A DNA stretch of 64,000 bases from Afipia sp. GTDB taxonomy: Bacteria; Pseudomonadota; Alphaproteobacteria; Rhizobiales; Xanthobacteraceae. The notes under the pieces were generated by a model. The model searched no databases. It was given only the letters and a program-made list of their open reading frames with translations, and was not told the DNA's origin. The DNA is taken from positions 310,001-374,000 of the forward strand of contig JANQAK010000001.1 of assembly GCA_024707075.1 (NCBI GenBank), read 5' to 3'. Shown here in pieces: positions 16,875-23,824 of this stretch. Position 1 is the first letter of the stretch, and each line of letters starts with the position of its first letter. The position numbers and the translations under genes are program-made.

Positions 16875-17177
16875 ATGATAAGGGTGCTTGTGGCGTTCGC
16901 CATTCTGATCGGCGTGGTCGAGTCGGCCAATTGCCAGGTTGATACATCGTCATATCCGCGCAGCCAATCGGCACCGTCGCCGCTGGACACGCTTGGGCAA
17001 ATCCAGCAACTGCAACTTCAGCGACAACAGATTGAACTTCAGAGATTGCAGATCGAACAACAGAGATTCCAAACGCAGCAATTGGAGGATCGTCAACTTC
17101 AGCGCCAATTAGAGTTTGAGCGGCAGCAAGCTGAACTTTACCGGCTGCGTCAAGAGCGTTCAAAGGCAAAGAAATAG
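16875..17177 (+). CDS. Exported glutamine-rich coiled-coil protein
   Basis: The start is the ATG at 16875, with GGAGGT four bases upstream; the in-frame ATG at 16863 lies inside that site's leader and is unlikely. The protein has 100 residues: a signal peptide (MIRVLVAFAILIGVVESANC), a short linker, then an almost continuous Gln/Leu/Arg heptad region from residue about 45 to the end. It would form a long periplasmic coiled coil. The residues before the Cys (SAN) do not fit a clean lipobox. Function unknown. Confidence 0.7.
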   Translation: MIRVLVAFAILIGVVESANCQVDTSSYPRSQSAPSPLDTLGQIQQLQLQRQQIELQRLQIEQQRFQTQQLEDRQLQRQLEFERQQAELYRLRQERSKAKK

Positions 17178-17184
17178 CACCTCT

Positions 17185-18012
17185 TTAACGCGCAATTTCT
17201 TCCCGTATGGACAATGCTTCCATCAATCCGTCTTCGTTGCCGAACAACGAGTACGAATTTAAATTGTAGTCGGCCAACTCCCGCAAGACTTCGTCGCGCT
17301 CGCCGATGTCTAACACAAATTTTCTAAGTACATCTTGTTGATTCTTGCTCTCATCCTGCGCGTCGAAAACACTCGAATGAGGCAAATATGTCCAACGTGA
17401 ATCTCGCCAGATTGTGCAGAGGGTGTATTGTGACTGTTGAGAAAAATGTCGGCGATGCGCTGCCACGTAGGGACCAAGCCTCGTAATGCTAGGCTCATCG
17501 GAGGATGAAGTTTTTATGGAGTTTGGACGCTCGTCATACGCATATATCGCAACGCGCGGCACACCGCTCGGATTGGCGCGAAAAGCAAAATACGCTGCGA
17601 CGAATGGCGACCGCGACCAATCTAGCAATGGACTTGGAAATCCATGATGACGAAGATACGCCATATAGGCGTAGTGGGGGTAGTTCATTGAGGCGATGCT
17701 GAACTTGTCGTAATCTCGCAAAGTTTCCTCTAATTCAGGGACAGATGGATTTTCTTCCCAATCATGTCCCGTCGCGGTTTTTATTTCAGTCTTGAGCCTG
17801 AGGATTAAGCGATAGTAATCCATTACGCCTTCGTCGTGTCCGCTTCGTTCGAGTGTTGTTTCTAGCTCCCAATCGGCGGATCGCTGCCCTCTGAATAATA
17901 CAGGCGTTGATAAACTTTGGTGCTTTCGAAGCGTGGCAACCGCCTCCTTAAACTCCCGCCAGCTAACTACCGTCTCGGTTTCCATCGCTAACTCACTTAT
18001 TGTTCTGTTCAA
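17185..18012 (-). CDS. FRG-domain protein
   Basis: A 275-residue protein with the FRG signature (LFRGQRSADW, FRGQ at residues 40-43). The rest of the domain follows, including LRHHGFPSPLLDWSRSPFVAAYFAF, where the conserved H-G-x-P-S-P-L-L-DW motif is clear. FRG domains are widespread, mostly uncharacterised, and frequent in mobile and defence-associated DNA. The ATG overlaps the TGA of the upstream gene (ATGA at 18009-18012), so the two proteins are made together. A catalytic function cannot be stated from sequence; a defence or toxin role is inference from context. Confidence 0.85.
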   Translation of the reverse strand: MNRTISELAMETETVVSWREFKEAVATLRKHQSLSTPVLFRGQRSADWELETTLERSGHDEGVMDYYRLILRLKTEIKTATGHDWEENPSVPELEETLRDYDKFSIASMNYPHYAYMAYLRHHGFPSPLLDWSRSPFVAAYFAFRANPSGVPRVAIYAYDERPNSIKTSSSDEPSITRLGPYVAAHRRHFSQQSQYTLCTIWRDSRWTYLPHSSVFDAQDESKNQQDVLRKFVLDIGERDEVLRELADYNLNSYSLFGNEDGLMEALSIREEIAR

Positions 18013-18578
18013 CGTTGCGCTTTTCGCGGATCGAACTTCTGCCAGTCTTTAATCAGCTTCAACGGCGGCAAATCCTTCGGCCGCTCCGGATAATGGAATT
18101 CGCTTCCGCGCAACCATCGCCCGTTGAATGCATCCCAAAATTGAATCGCGTCTAGCTGAAACTGGAATTCATACACGGACCAGATTCCGCGATCCTGAAT
18201 TTTCTCGCCGGTCGCGTTGAACGGAAGCCCATTCAGTTTGCAAATCGTATCGATCTCGTCCCAATGCGCTCGAATGTAGTCGCTCTCTAGGGCAACGTGA
18301 TAGGGTCGACTCGGCTTCCATCGGTGCTGCCCTTCCCCGCGTGAATAGAAGCCTCTCCGCTGCATCAAAAATTCCGGCAGGCGCGTGATAGCCTTCGCGA
18401 TTCGGCGCGCCTCGTCGGCCGTCAGATAGCCATGCGTCCATGAGAATTTCCGCACGTCGTTCCGATATCGGACCGTCGCAAGTTGCATCCCATTGGCGTC
18501 GATCACGACAAGAGATTCCGGCCCCTCTTCAATGCGCCACGGCGGCGGAAAACGGCGTTTTGGATCGCTTGACTCCAT
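18009..18578 (-). CDS. Hypothetical protein coupled to the FRG gene
   Basis: The 189-residue form starting at ATG 18578 (MESSDPKRRFPPPWRIEE) is preferred over the 206-residue frame. The N-terminal 70 residues match a common small rhizobial unknown family: PPPWRIEE, then VVIDANGMQLATV, then LTADEARRIAKAITRLPEFL. The following 110 residues are an added region with WSVYEFQFQLDAIQFWDAF that I do not recognise. Its stop overlaps the FRG start by four bases. The combination may act as one unit; no signal peptide is present. Confidence 0.65.
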   Translation of the reverse strand: MESSDPKRRFPPPWRIEEGPESLVVIDANGMQLATVRYRNDVRKFSWTHGYLTADEARRIAKAITRLPEFLMQRRGFYSRGEGQHRWKPSRPYHVALESDYIRAHWDEIDTICKLNGLPFNATGEKIQDRGIWSVYEFQFQLDAIQFWDAFNGRWLRGSEFHYPERPKDLPPLKLIKDWQKFDPRKAQR

Positions 18579-18628
18579 AAGAACAGAATGAGAACATCCA
18601 ACCCGTACCGTCAAGACGGAACACTGCA

Positions 18629-18844
18629 ATGTCAGCTAATCCCCAACCGAATCCGCAGACGGAATCGGAACGACTAGACGCGGCGGCCGATCAGGCGATA
18701 GCCGCGTGCGGCGGCGATCTACGCAGCACGATCCGCGCGCTGATCTTGGCGAACGAGTTCTTGGAATTTGAACTCGTTGCCAGCGTTTCGAAAGGCTATC
18801 GGCGCGGATACGATCACGGGAGATTCAAAACTTACACGGGCTAG
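18629..18844 (+). CDS. Small hypothetical protein
   Basis: A 71-residue protein: DQAIAACGGDLRSTIRALI, then EFELVASVSKGYRRGYDHG. This resembles a short conserved protein found in many rhizobial genomes, often several copies per genome. It is divergent from the gene at 18009-18578 and is followed by a 222-base gap holding one element box. Function unknown. Confidence 0.6.
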   Translation: MSANPQPNPQTESERLDAAADQAIAACGGDLRSTIRALILANEFLEFELVASVSKGYRRGYDHGRFKTYTG

Positions 18845-18996
18845 TGACGCGGTTCAAAATGTCGGACGGCGAACGCTTCCGAAAGACGCCACGGAATTTC
18901 TTGAGTCGTTGAATCTCTCGTTGCAGTTCGCGGCATAGGAGCCGCACTGCGGTTTAGTATAGCGAGCGTCATATGGTTAACGCCAATTTTAGCTGG

Positions 18997-19010
18997 TTAA
19001 TTGTTAGTTG
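18997..19010 (+). promoter_or_regulatory. Element-wide box upstream of the 117-residue gene
   Basis: TTAATTGTTAGTTG, followed by ATT, lies 57 bases before the ATG at 19067. It is one base different from the xis copies and has the same orientation relative to transcription. Confidence 0.5.
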
Positions 19011-19066
19011 ATTTCGAGAACCGGAAATCGCTACGGTCCTGCCTGCCATGACAGTAGGAGAGTGCA

Positions 19067-19420
19067 ATGAGTAACGGAAAGATGTCGGACCAACGCTTCG
19101 AACGAGCAGTCCTCATGAGAGACCTTGCTCGTCATTTCATCGAAGCAAATGGTGAATTCATCCCCGAAGTCACGCCGCCCATGAAAGAAGTATGCGACGG
19201 CGGACTCAGCATTCATTTCTGCACGGAGTTTCCGTCGCACGATTATCGCTTTTATCTCATTGTCGATGATGACCTTGAGACGAATCGAAAGCGAAGCAGG
19301 GTTATGAGCGTTTATTGGAACGAAGAGGGCAAGCCACTTGTTTCCAATTTTCGGCCGGGCGATTGGCAAGAACGCTTGATGAAGTTGGTTCCGATTGAAT
19401 CGGTTCGCGTGGTCCACTGA
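19067..19420 (+). CDS. Hypothetical protein, 117 residues
   Basis: AGGAGA lies six bases before the ATG. The protein is soluble, mixed alpha/beta, with RDLARHFIEANGEFIPEV, CTEFPSHDYRFYLIVDDD and SRVMSVYWNEEGKPLVSNF. No family is recognised, and it is free of signal peptide or membrane segments. It stands alone between the box at 18997 and the convergent HEPN gene. Because it shares the box with xis and the HTH gene, it is probably expressed under the element's own control. Confidence 0.65.
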   Translation: MSNGKMSDQRFERAVLMRDLARHFIEANGEFIPEVTPPMKEVCDGGLSIHFCTEFPSHDYRFYLIVDDDLETNRKRSRVMSVYWNEEGKPLVSNFRPGDWQERLMKLVPIESVRVVH

Positions 19421-19467
19421 GAGTAATCGCATCGGCTATAGGTTCTCGTGGCGCGGAGCATCGTCTG

Positions 19468-19950
19468 CTAGAGTCCAACCACTCTGTTCCAGTCCGCGAT
19501 GTACATGTAAACCCGCTGATATTCCGTGGGCAGCAGCACGCGATTATGTGCAATGAAATGCCGCGTTTTCTCAAGTTCATCTAATCGCTGCTTGAGCCAA
19601 TGTTGCGTTGGCATGATGTCCTCAAACAATTGCCATTTGTCGATTATGAGTTGCGACAAATGACCGAAGTCCGTGAAACCCAGCAAGTCCGACTTTTCGC
19701 CCTCTAACCAACTGTCGGCGAGTGCAGCCTTTTGGCGGCCTTCTGCAAATGCTTTTATCTTCGGTGGAAGCTTGTCGGTCCAATCTGGCCCTTCTTTTTC
19801 TTCAAGTGTTTCGCGTATTAGGGCGCGCACCTCATTCTCAAAGCAGTGCAGGACAACGTAGAGCCGTCCCATTTCCAAAGCTTGATTACGTCGAATAACA
19901 CCAAAGGGAGATAGCGCCTCGGATAGAAGTCGCTCCTCCGCTTGTCCCAT
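19468..19950 (-). CDS. HEPN-like protein paired with DUF5343 (5' end probably frameshifted)
   Basis: The visible 160-residue frame is helical and ends with the HEPN-type motif R130-x4-H135 (TRHFIAHNR), the active site of many HEPN ribonucleases. Upstream, the DNA to 20048 encodes in another frame a plausible N-terminus (LAAFNQRAFKLARIWDK) that joins to AEERLLSEAL if one A is added to the AA near 19936. The true gene therefore probably begins near 20020. The DUF5343 gene lies immediately upstream on the same strand. The pair may be a toxin-antitoxin or defence module; that is inference from motif and context. Confidence 0.65.
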   Translation of the reverse strand: MGQAEERLLSEALSPFGVIRRNQALEMGRLYVVLHCFENEVRALIRETLEEKEGPDWTDKLPPKIKAFAEGRQKAALADSWLEGEKSDLLGFTDFGHLSQLIIDKWQLFEDIMPTQHWLKQRLDELEKTRHFIAHNRVLLPTEYQRVYMYIADWNRVVGL

Positions 19951-20048
19951 ATCCGCGCCAACTTGAATGCCCGCTGATTGAAAGCCGCCAGCTTCGGATT
20001 CTGAACATCAATCCCCGGAACATAAAATCGCGCAAGGCGCTTCTGCTT

Positions 20049-20669
20049 TCAGTCAAGAAGATGCTCCCTTAACGATTTAAAGATCGCATTGAACACCTCA
20101 ACATCCTTGGTAGGCGGCAGGTGAATCTGGATGTTGTAATGCAAGGTCGGCTTGGCTGCGGATGAGCGCTCAGCCTTATTCTGGTGTTCTTGCGTACCGT
20201 GTTCGGGTTTAGGATCAGGCTTTGCTGTTTCCGGCACGGTAATAGTTGCCGTTTTTAAATCTGCTAAAGGCAATAGGGCGTAGAATGTGCTCGCCATTAG
20301 CTTCGCAACGCGCTCGCTCGTGTTATGCGCGCTCTTAAATTTACCTTCGATTAGCGCTTTGTCCGCATCGGTTGGCTCGGACTTAATCGTGAAAAGGTCT
20401 CCATACGCTTCGCGCAGCGCTTGGCCTAGCACCACACGAGATTGAGAGTGATCGCGAAACGCGTGGTAGCGCGAAGTGGGTTGTCCATCCGCCGACAGAA
20501 ATCCAAGCGTCTTCAATAGCGGAATTACAGCGTGATGATTTGACGACTGGAATCCGAGGTCTTTCAAATACTGTCGGGTGAATTTCTCCGGTGCTTGACC
20601 GTCAGAAATTCTTTTAAACACTTCGGGAAGCTGCCCGTAGACCTGCACGTACACGTCCGGCAACGCCAT
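20049..20669 (-). CDS. DUF5343 family protein
   Basis: A 206-residue protein. Residues 5-150 fit DUF5343: YGQLPEVFKRI, PEKFTRQYLKDLGFQSSNHHAVIPLLKTLGFL, GQPTSRYHAFRD. This is a winged-helix-like family of unknown function. The C-terminal 50 residues hold a low-complexity linker and a final strand-helix unit (LHYNIQIHLPPTKDVEVFNAIF) that is often seen in proteins paired with HEPN partners. GAGGAG eight bases before the ATG supports the start. It is followed by the HEPN-like gene. Confidence 0.82.
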   Translation of the reverse strand: MALPDVYVQVYGQLPEVFKRISDGQAPEKFTRQYLKDLGFQSSNHHAVIPLLKTLGFLSADGQPTSRYHAFRDHSQSRVVLGQALREAYGDLFTIKSEPTDADKALIEGKFKSAHNTSERVAKLMASTFYALLPLADLKTATITVPETAKPDPKPEHGTQEHQNKAERSSAAKPTLHYNIQIHLPPTKDVEVFNAIFKSLREHLLD

Positions 20670-20687
20670 CGAACATCTCCTCTAAAA

Positions 20688-20807
20688 ATGGCTGAAATCA
20701 AAAGAAAGAAGGGCTACCGCCCGACTCTGCGCCTTAGGATGCTACTCGCGAAAAGCGAGGGGAGTCGATATCACTCGTCGGAGTGCTTTAGCGAGGGAAG
20801 GGGCTAA
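20688..20807 (+). CDS. Possible 39-residue basic peptide
   Basis: ATG at 20688 opens a short frame (MAEIKRKKGYRPTLRLRMLL) divergent from the DUF5343 gene. It is basic and lacks a clear ribosome-binding site, so it may be chance. Confidence 0.2.
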   Translation: MAEIKRKKGYRPTLRLRMLLAKSEGSRYHSSECFSEGRG

Positions 20808-20879
20808 CAACCGCCCCGCCGCGCGGACCCATCACCGGCCTTCCCAAACGGCGCACGCGACGAACGATGGAAGAACATC

Positions 20880-20912
20880 GATTCCAAATAGGCAGGGGAC
20901 TCGGATTCCAAA
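20880..20912. promoter_or_regulatory. Candidate arm-type integrase sites, right end
   Basis: GATTCCAAA occurs at 20880-20888 and again at 20904-20912, spaced 24 bases, just inside the right att copy. They match the three copies next to the left att copy. Confidence 0.4.
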
Positions 20913-20956
20913 TGAATATCGCATCTTCCAGAAATAACTGATTTTGTTGACTAAAT

Positions 20957-21004
20957 TGGCTGGGGCGGGAGGATTCTGAACCTCCGCATGGGGGAATCAA
21001 AATC
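20957..21004. repeat. Right attachment site within tRNA-Gln
   Basis: The 48 bases are identical to 6892-6939 and form the 3' half of the tRNA gene below. Confidence 0.93.
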
Positions 21005-21032
21005 CCCTGCCTTACCACTTGGCGACGCCCCA
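20957..21032 (-). tRNA. tRNA-Gln (anticodon TTG)
   Basis: On the minus strand the gene begins TGGGGCG and ends CGCCCCA-GCCA, giving a full acceptor stem with encoded CCA. The D arm (GCCAAGTGGTAAGGC) is normal, and the anticodon loop TTTTGAT gives TTG. The T arm has a perfect five-pair stem (GGAGG/CCTCC), but the loop reads TTCAGAAT, eight bases instead of the usual seven (TTCGAAT). The same extra base is in the left att copy. The gene serves as the integration target of the element. Confidence 0.93.
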
Positions 21033-21562
21033 ATAGCGCCGAGCATATCACGCGGCGGGAGTGCACCCGGCCGCTGCGAGCCGCTCATGTTCGAAAAAAG
21101 GAAGCGGCCGATTTTCCGGCAGAACGCCGTGAGCCGCACCGATTCATCGTGGCAGCGCAGGTCTTAGAGCATTTTCCGGCAAAGTGGAAACCCGGTTTTC
21201 AGCAGAAAACGCGGGCCAAACCGCGGAATTCACACGGATTCCAGCCGCAGAACCGGCCTATGGATCCCCGCGACGCGGGGGCAAAAGCATCCGCCGGGAT
21301 TGAAGCCGGAAGGACGAAGTTCCGCGCAGCGAATGGGGCTCTTGCCGCCACGAAATCAGCCCGCACGCCGGTTGAGGGCGGAGCTTTTTCATGGGATGAC
21401 AGGATGCGCCAGATGGACCCGACAGGAGCCGCTGGCGCGAGGAAATCACCTCATAACAATGGTTTATTAGAAACAAGACTTGCGTGCGCCCGTCCGGCCA
21501 GCCGGCTGATTTCGGGGACCGGCGCCGCCCGAGGCCCCTGCCCGAACAGCGAGACCACGCCC
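21033..21562. other. Noncoding region between tRNA-Gln and the acyl-CoA dehydrogenase
   Basis: An open frame runs from 21149 into the dehydrogenase gene, but its first 138 codons have no family resemblance. The region holds a known-type alphaproteobacterial intergenic repeat (21165-21226, TTAGAGCATTTTCCGGC...) and the promoter of the next gene. Confidence 0.6.
21165..21226. repeat. Dispersed intergenic repeat (AGAGCATTTTCC type)
   Basis: The core TTAGAGCATTTTCCGGC, then AAAGTGGAAACCCGGTTTTC and GAAAAC, matches a short repeat that I recognise from many rhizobial intergenic regions. One copy is seen in this window. Confidence 0.5.
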
Positions 21563-23347
21563 ATGACCTACCGCGCGCCGATCACCGACATGCTCCTTTC
21601 CCTCAACCACGGCGCGGGCCTTTTGGCCGCCGTCGAGGCGGGACATTATAATGGCTATGAAGCGGAGTTCTCCGCCTCGGTGATCGAAGAGGCCGGCAAG
21701 TTCGCGACCGACGTGCTCGAACCGCTGAACCAGACCGGCGACCGGGAAGGCATCAAGCTCACCGACAAGGGCGTCGTCACCGCGACGGGCTGGCCCGATG
21801 CCTACAGGCGCTGGTGCGACGGCGGCTGGAACGCCGTGTCGGGGTCGGAAAAATTCGGCGGCCAGGGTCTGCCGCTGGCGGTGCATTCCGCCGTGAATGA
21901 AATCTGGAGCGCGTCGAACATGGCGTTCGGCCTGTGCCCGCTGCTGACGCTGAGCGCCATCGACGCGCTGGATGCCCACGGCAGCGACGAACTGAAGAAC
22001 ATCTACCTCGCAAAACTCATTTCCGGCGAGTGGCCCGGCACCATGCAGCTCACCGAGCCTCAGGCCGGCACCGATGTCGGCGCGCTGCGCACGCGCGCGG
22101 AAAAGCAGGCCGACGGCAGCTATCGCCTGTTCGGCACCAAGATCTTCATCACCTATGGCGACCATGACATGAGCGACAACATCGTTCATTTCATTCTGGC
22201 GCGCCTGCCCGGTTCGCCTGCCGGCACCAAGGGCATTTCGCTGTTTCTCGCGCCGAAATATCTGGTCAATGCCGACGGCTCGCTCGGCGCGCGCAACGAC
22301 ATTTACGCCAGCGGCATCGAGCACAAGCTCGGCATTCACGCCTCCCCCACCTGCACCATGACCATGGGCGACAAGGGCGGCGCCATCGCCTGGCTCGTCG
22401 GCAAGGAAAACGGCGGCATGGCCGCGATGTTCACCATGATGAATCAGGCCCGCCTTGGTGTCGGATTGCAGGGCGTCGGCCTTGCCGACCGCGCCTATCA
22501 GCGCGCGCTGGCCTATGCGCAGGAGCGCAAGCAGGGCAAGGCGCTCGGTCACAAGGGCGACGGCTCCGATCCGATCATCATGTATCCCGACGTCAAGCGT
22601 AACCTGATGCTGATGCGCGGTCTCACCGCTGCGGCACGCACCATCTGCTATGCCACGGCGGTCGCCATCGACGTCTCGCATCGCGCCACCGATCCGAAGG
22701 TGCGTGCCAAGGCCGCGGCCCGCGGCGCATTGCTGACACCAATGGCGAAGGCGTTCTCCACCGACGTCAGCAACGAAGTCGCCGGCATCGGCGTGCAGAT
22801 TCACGGCGGCATGGGCTTCATGGAAGAAACCGGCGCCGCGCAGTACATCCGCGACGCCCGCATTCTCACCATCTATGAAGGCACCAACGGCATTCAGGCC
22901 AACGACCTCTTGATGCGCAAGCTGCAAATGGGCGGCGGCGAAGCGGTGTTCGATCTGCTCGGCGAGCTCTCGGCCATCGTGTCCAAGGTCGAAGCCTCCA
23001 ACGATCCCGCGTTCGGCACCACCGGCGCGAAACTTCGCGACGCGCTTGGCTCGGTGGAGCGCGCCAGCAAGTGGCTTCTGGAAAAGATCGCGACGTCTCC
23101 CGCCGAGGCACTGGCGGGCGCGACGCCGTATCTGCGGCTGTTCTCGACCACGCTCGGCGGCTGCTCGCTGGCGAATGAAGCACTGGCCGCGCGTAGCGAC
23201 GAGTCGATTCAAGGCGATGCAGGCCGCTACGTCACGCTGGCAAGGTTCTTCGCGGAGAACGTCACGGTGCAGTCCGGCGCGTTCGAACGGACGATCATGG
23301 ACGCCGCCACGGCCGTCACCGGCGCGGATGCGGTACTCACGGCTTGA
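21563..23347 (+). CDS. Acyl-CoA dehydrogenase
   Basis: The product is 594 residues from ATG 21563 (MTYRAPITDMLLSLNH). It has the N-terminal helical domain, the FAD-binding middle domain (MQLTEPQAGTDVGALRTRA and FLVPKYL-type segments) and the C-terminal catalytic domain with YEGTNGIQANDL. The Glu of that motif (about residue 439) is the family's catalytic base. The 594-residue length, with an extra C-terminal helical domain, is that of the DmdC-like group (3-methylmercaptopropionyl-CoA or long-chain substrates). It oxidises acyl-CoA to enoyl-CoA and passes electrons to ETF. An enoyl-CoA hydratase gene lies 1.6 kb downstream, consistent with a fatty-acid degradation role. Confidence 0.92.
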   Translation: MTYRAPITDMLLSLNHGAGLLAAVEAGHYNGYEAEFSASVIEEAGKFATDVLEPLNQTGDREGIKLTDKGVVTATGWPDAYRRWCDGGWNAVSGSEKFGGQGLPLAVHSAVNEIWSASNMAFGLCPLLTLSAIDALDAHGSDELKNIYLAKLISGEWPGTMQLTEPQAGTDVGALRTRAEKQADGSYRLFGTKIFITYGDHDMSDNIVHFILARLPGSPAGTKGISLFLAPKYLVNADGSLGARNDIYASGIEHKLGIHASPTCTMTMGDKGGAIAWLVGKENGGMAAMFTMMNQARLGVGLQGVGLADRAYQRALAYAQERKQGKALGHKGDGSDPIIMYPDVKRNLMLMRGLTAAARTICYATAVAIDVSHRATDPKVRAKAAARGALLTPMAKAFSTDVSNEVAGIGVQIHGGMGFMEETGAAQYIRDARILTIYEGTNGIQANDLLMRKLQMGGGEAVFDLLGELSAIVSKVEASNDPAFGTTGAKLRDALGSVERASKWLLEKIATSPAEALAGATPYLRLFSTTLGGCSLANEALAARSDESIQGDAGRYVTLARFFAENVTVQSGAFERTIMDAATAVTGADAVLTA

Positions 23348-23426
23348 ACGCAACAGGTTCGAGGGCCCGGCACGCGCCGCTCACGGCACGTATCGGGCCC
23401 TTGGATGTGAGGCTGCGAACCGCGCG

Positions 23427-23675
23427 TCAGTAGGAACGCGTCCCGGTCTTGGGACCGCCGCGATAGATGACCGCGCTTTCGCCAGAACGAACCGTATCGA
23501 TGCTCGCCATCGCATTGAATGGCGACGAAGCGGTATTGACACCCGACGAGCGGATTTCATTCGGCCAGTAGCGCTGATCGGAAATCGTTGTTCCGGCCTG
23601 AGCGGCTGCCACCGCGGCAAACATCGAAATCGCGGCAGACGCGGCCAATGCGAATGTCCTCGTTGATGCTTTCAT
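23427..23675 (-). CDS. Small exported protein, 82 residues
   Basis: A clear signal peptide (MKASTRTFALAASAAISMF, cleavage near AQA) precedes a mature part of about 56 residues with DQRYWPNEIRSSG and SAVIYRGGPKTGTRSY. The family is unknown to me but is typical of small periplasmic proteins of this bacterial group. The ATG is preceded by AAAGGAGACGATC, a strong ribosome-binding site. Alone in its transcription unit. Confidence 0.75.
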   Translation of the reverse strand: MKASTRTFALAASAAISMFAAVAAAQAGTTISDQRYWPNEIRSSGVNTASSPFNAMASIDTVRSGESAVIYRGGPKTGTRSY

Positions 23676-23824
23676 GATCGTCTCCTTTGAGTTTTGTGCA
23701 CGGAGGACAGAATGTCTTCCGTTGTGCCCATAGGTTCGGATCAGGCCGGCAAACGTTACGCGATCACGGACAGGTGAGAGTCAAGAGAGTCGGCGACAAA
23801 AGGCAGCTCAATTAACGAACTTGC

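Larger units (their letters stand above)
6892..21004. mobile_element. 14.1-kb integrative element in tRNA-Gln (satellite or genomic-island type)
   Basis: The element is delimited by a perfect 48-bp direct repeat, 6892-6939 and 20957-21004; the right copy is the 3' half of an intact tRNA-Gln(TTG). Next to the left copy are a tyrosine integrase and an excisionase-like gene, followed by a primase-helicase. No structural phage genes, conjugation genes or terminase are visible, so it resembles a satellite or small integrative island rather than a prophage. Cargo includes a Ku homologue, an FRG protein, a DUF5343/HEPN pair and small secreted proteins. The integrase is at the end away from the intact tRNA, so integration rebuilt the tRNA at the right junction and displaced the old 3' end to the left. 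Confidence 0.88.

Noticed and set aside
20788-21139. Short frames running through the tRNA-Gln gene
   Set aside because: They read across a tRNA gene and att site.
21467-23353. A 628-codon frame antisense to the acyl-CoA dehydrogenase
   Set aside because: It mirrors codon bias of a GC-rich gene; no family resemblance, and the opposite strand encodes a clear enzyme.
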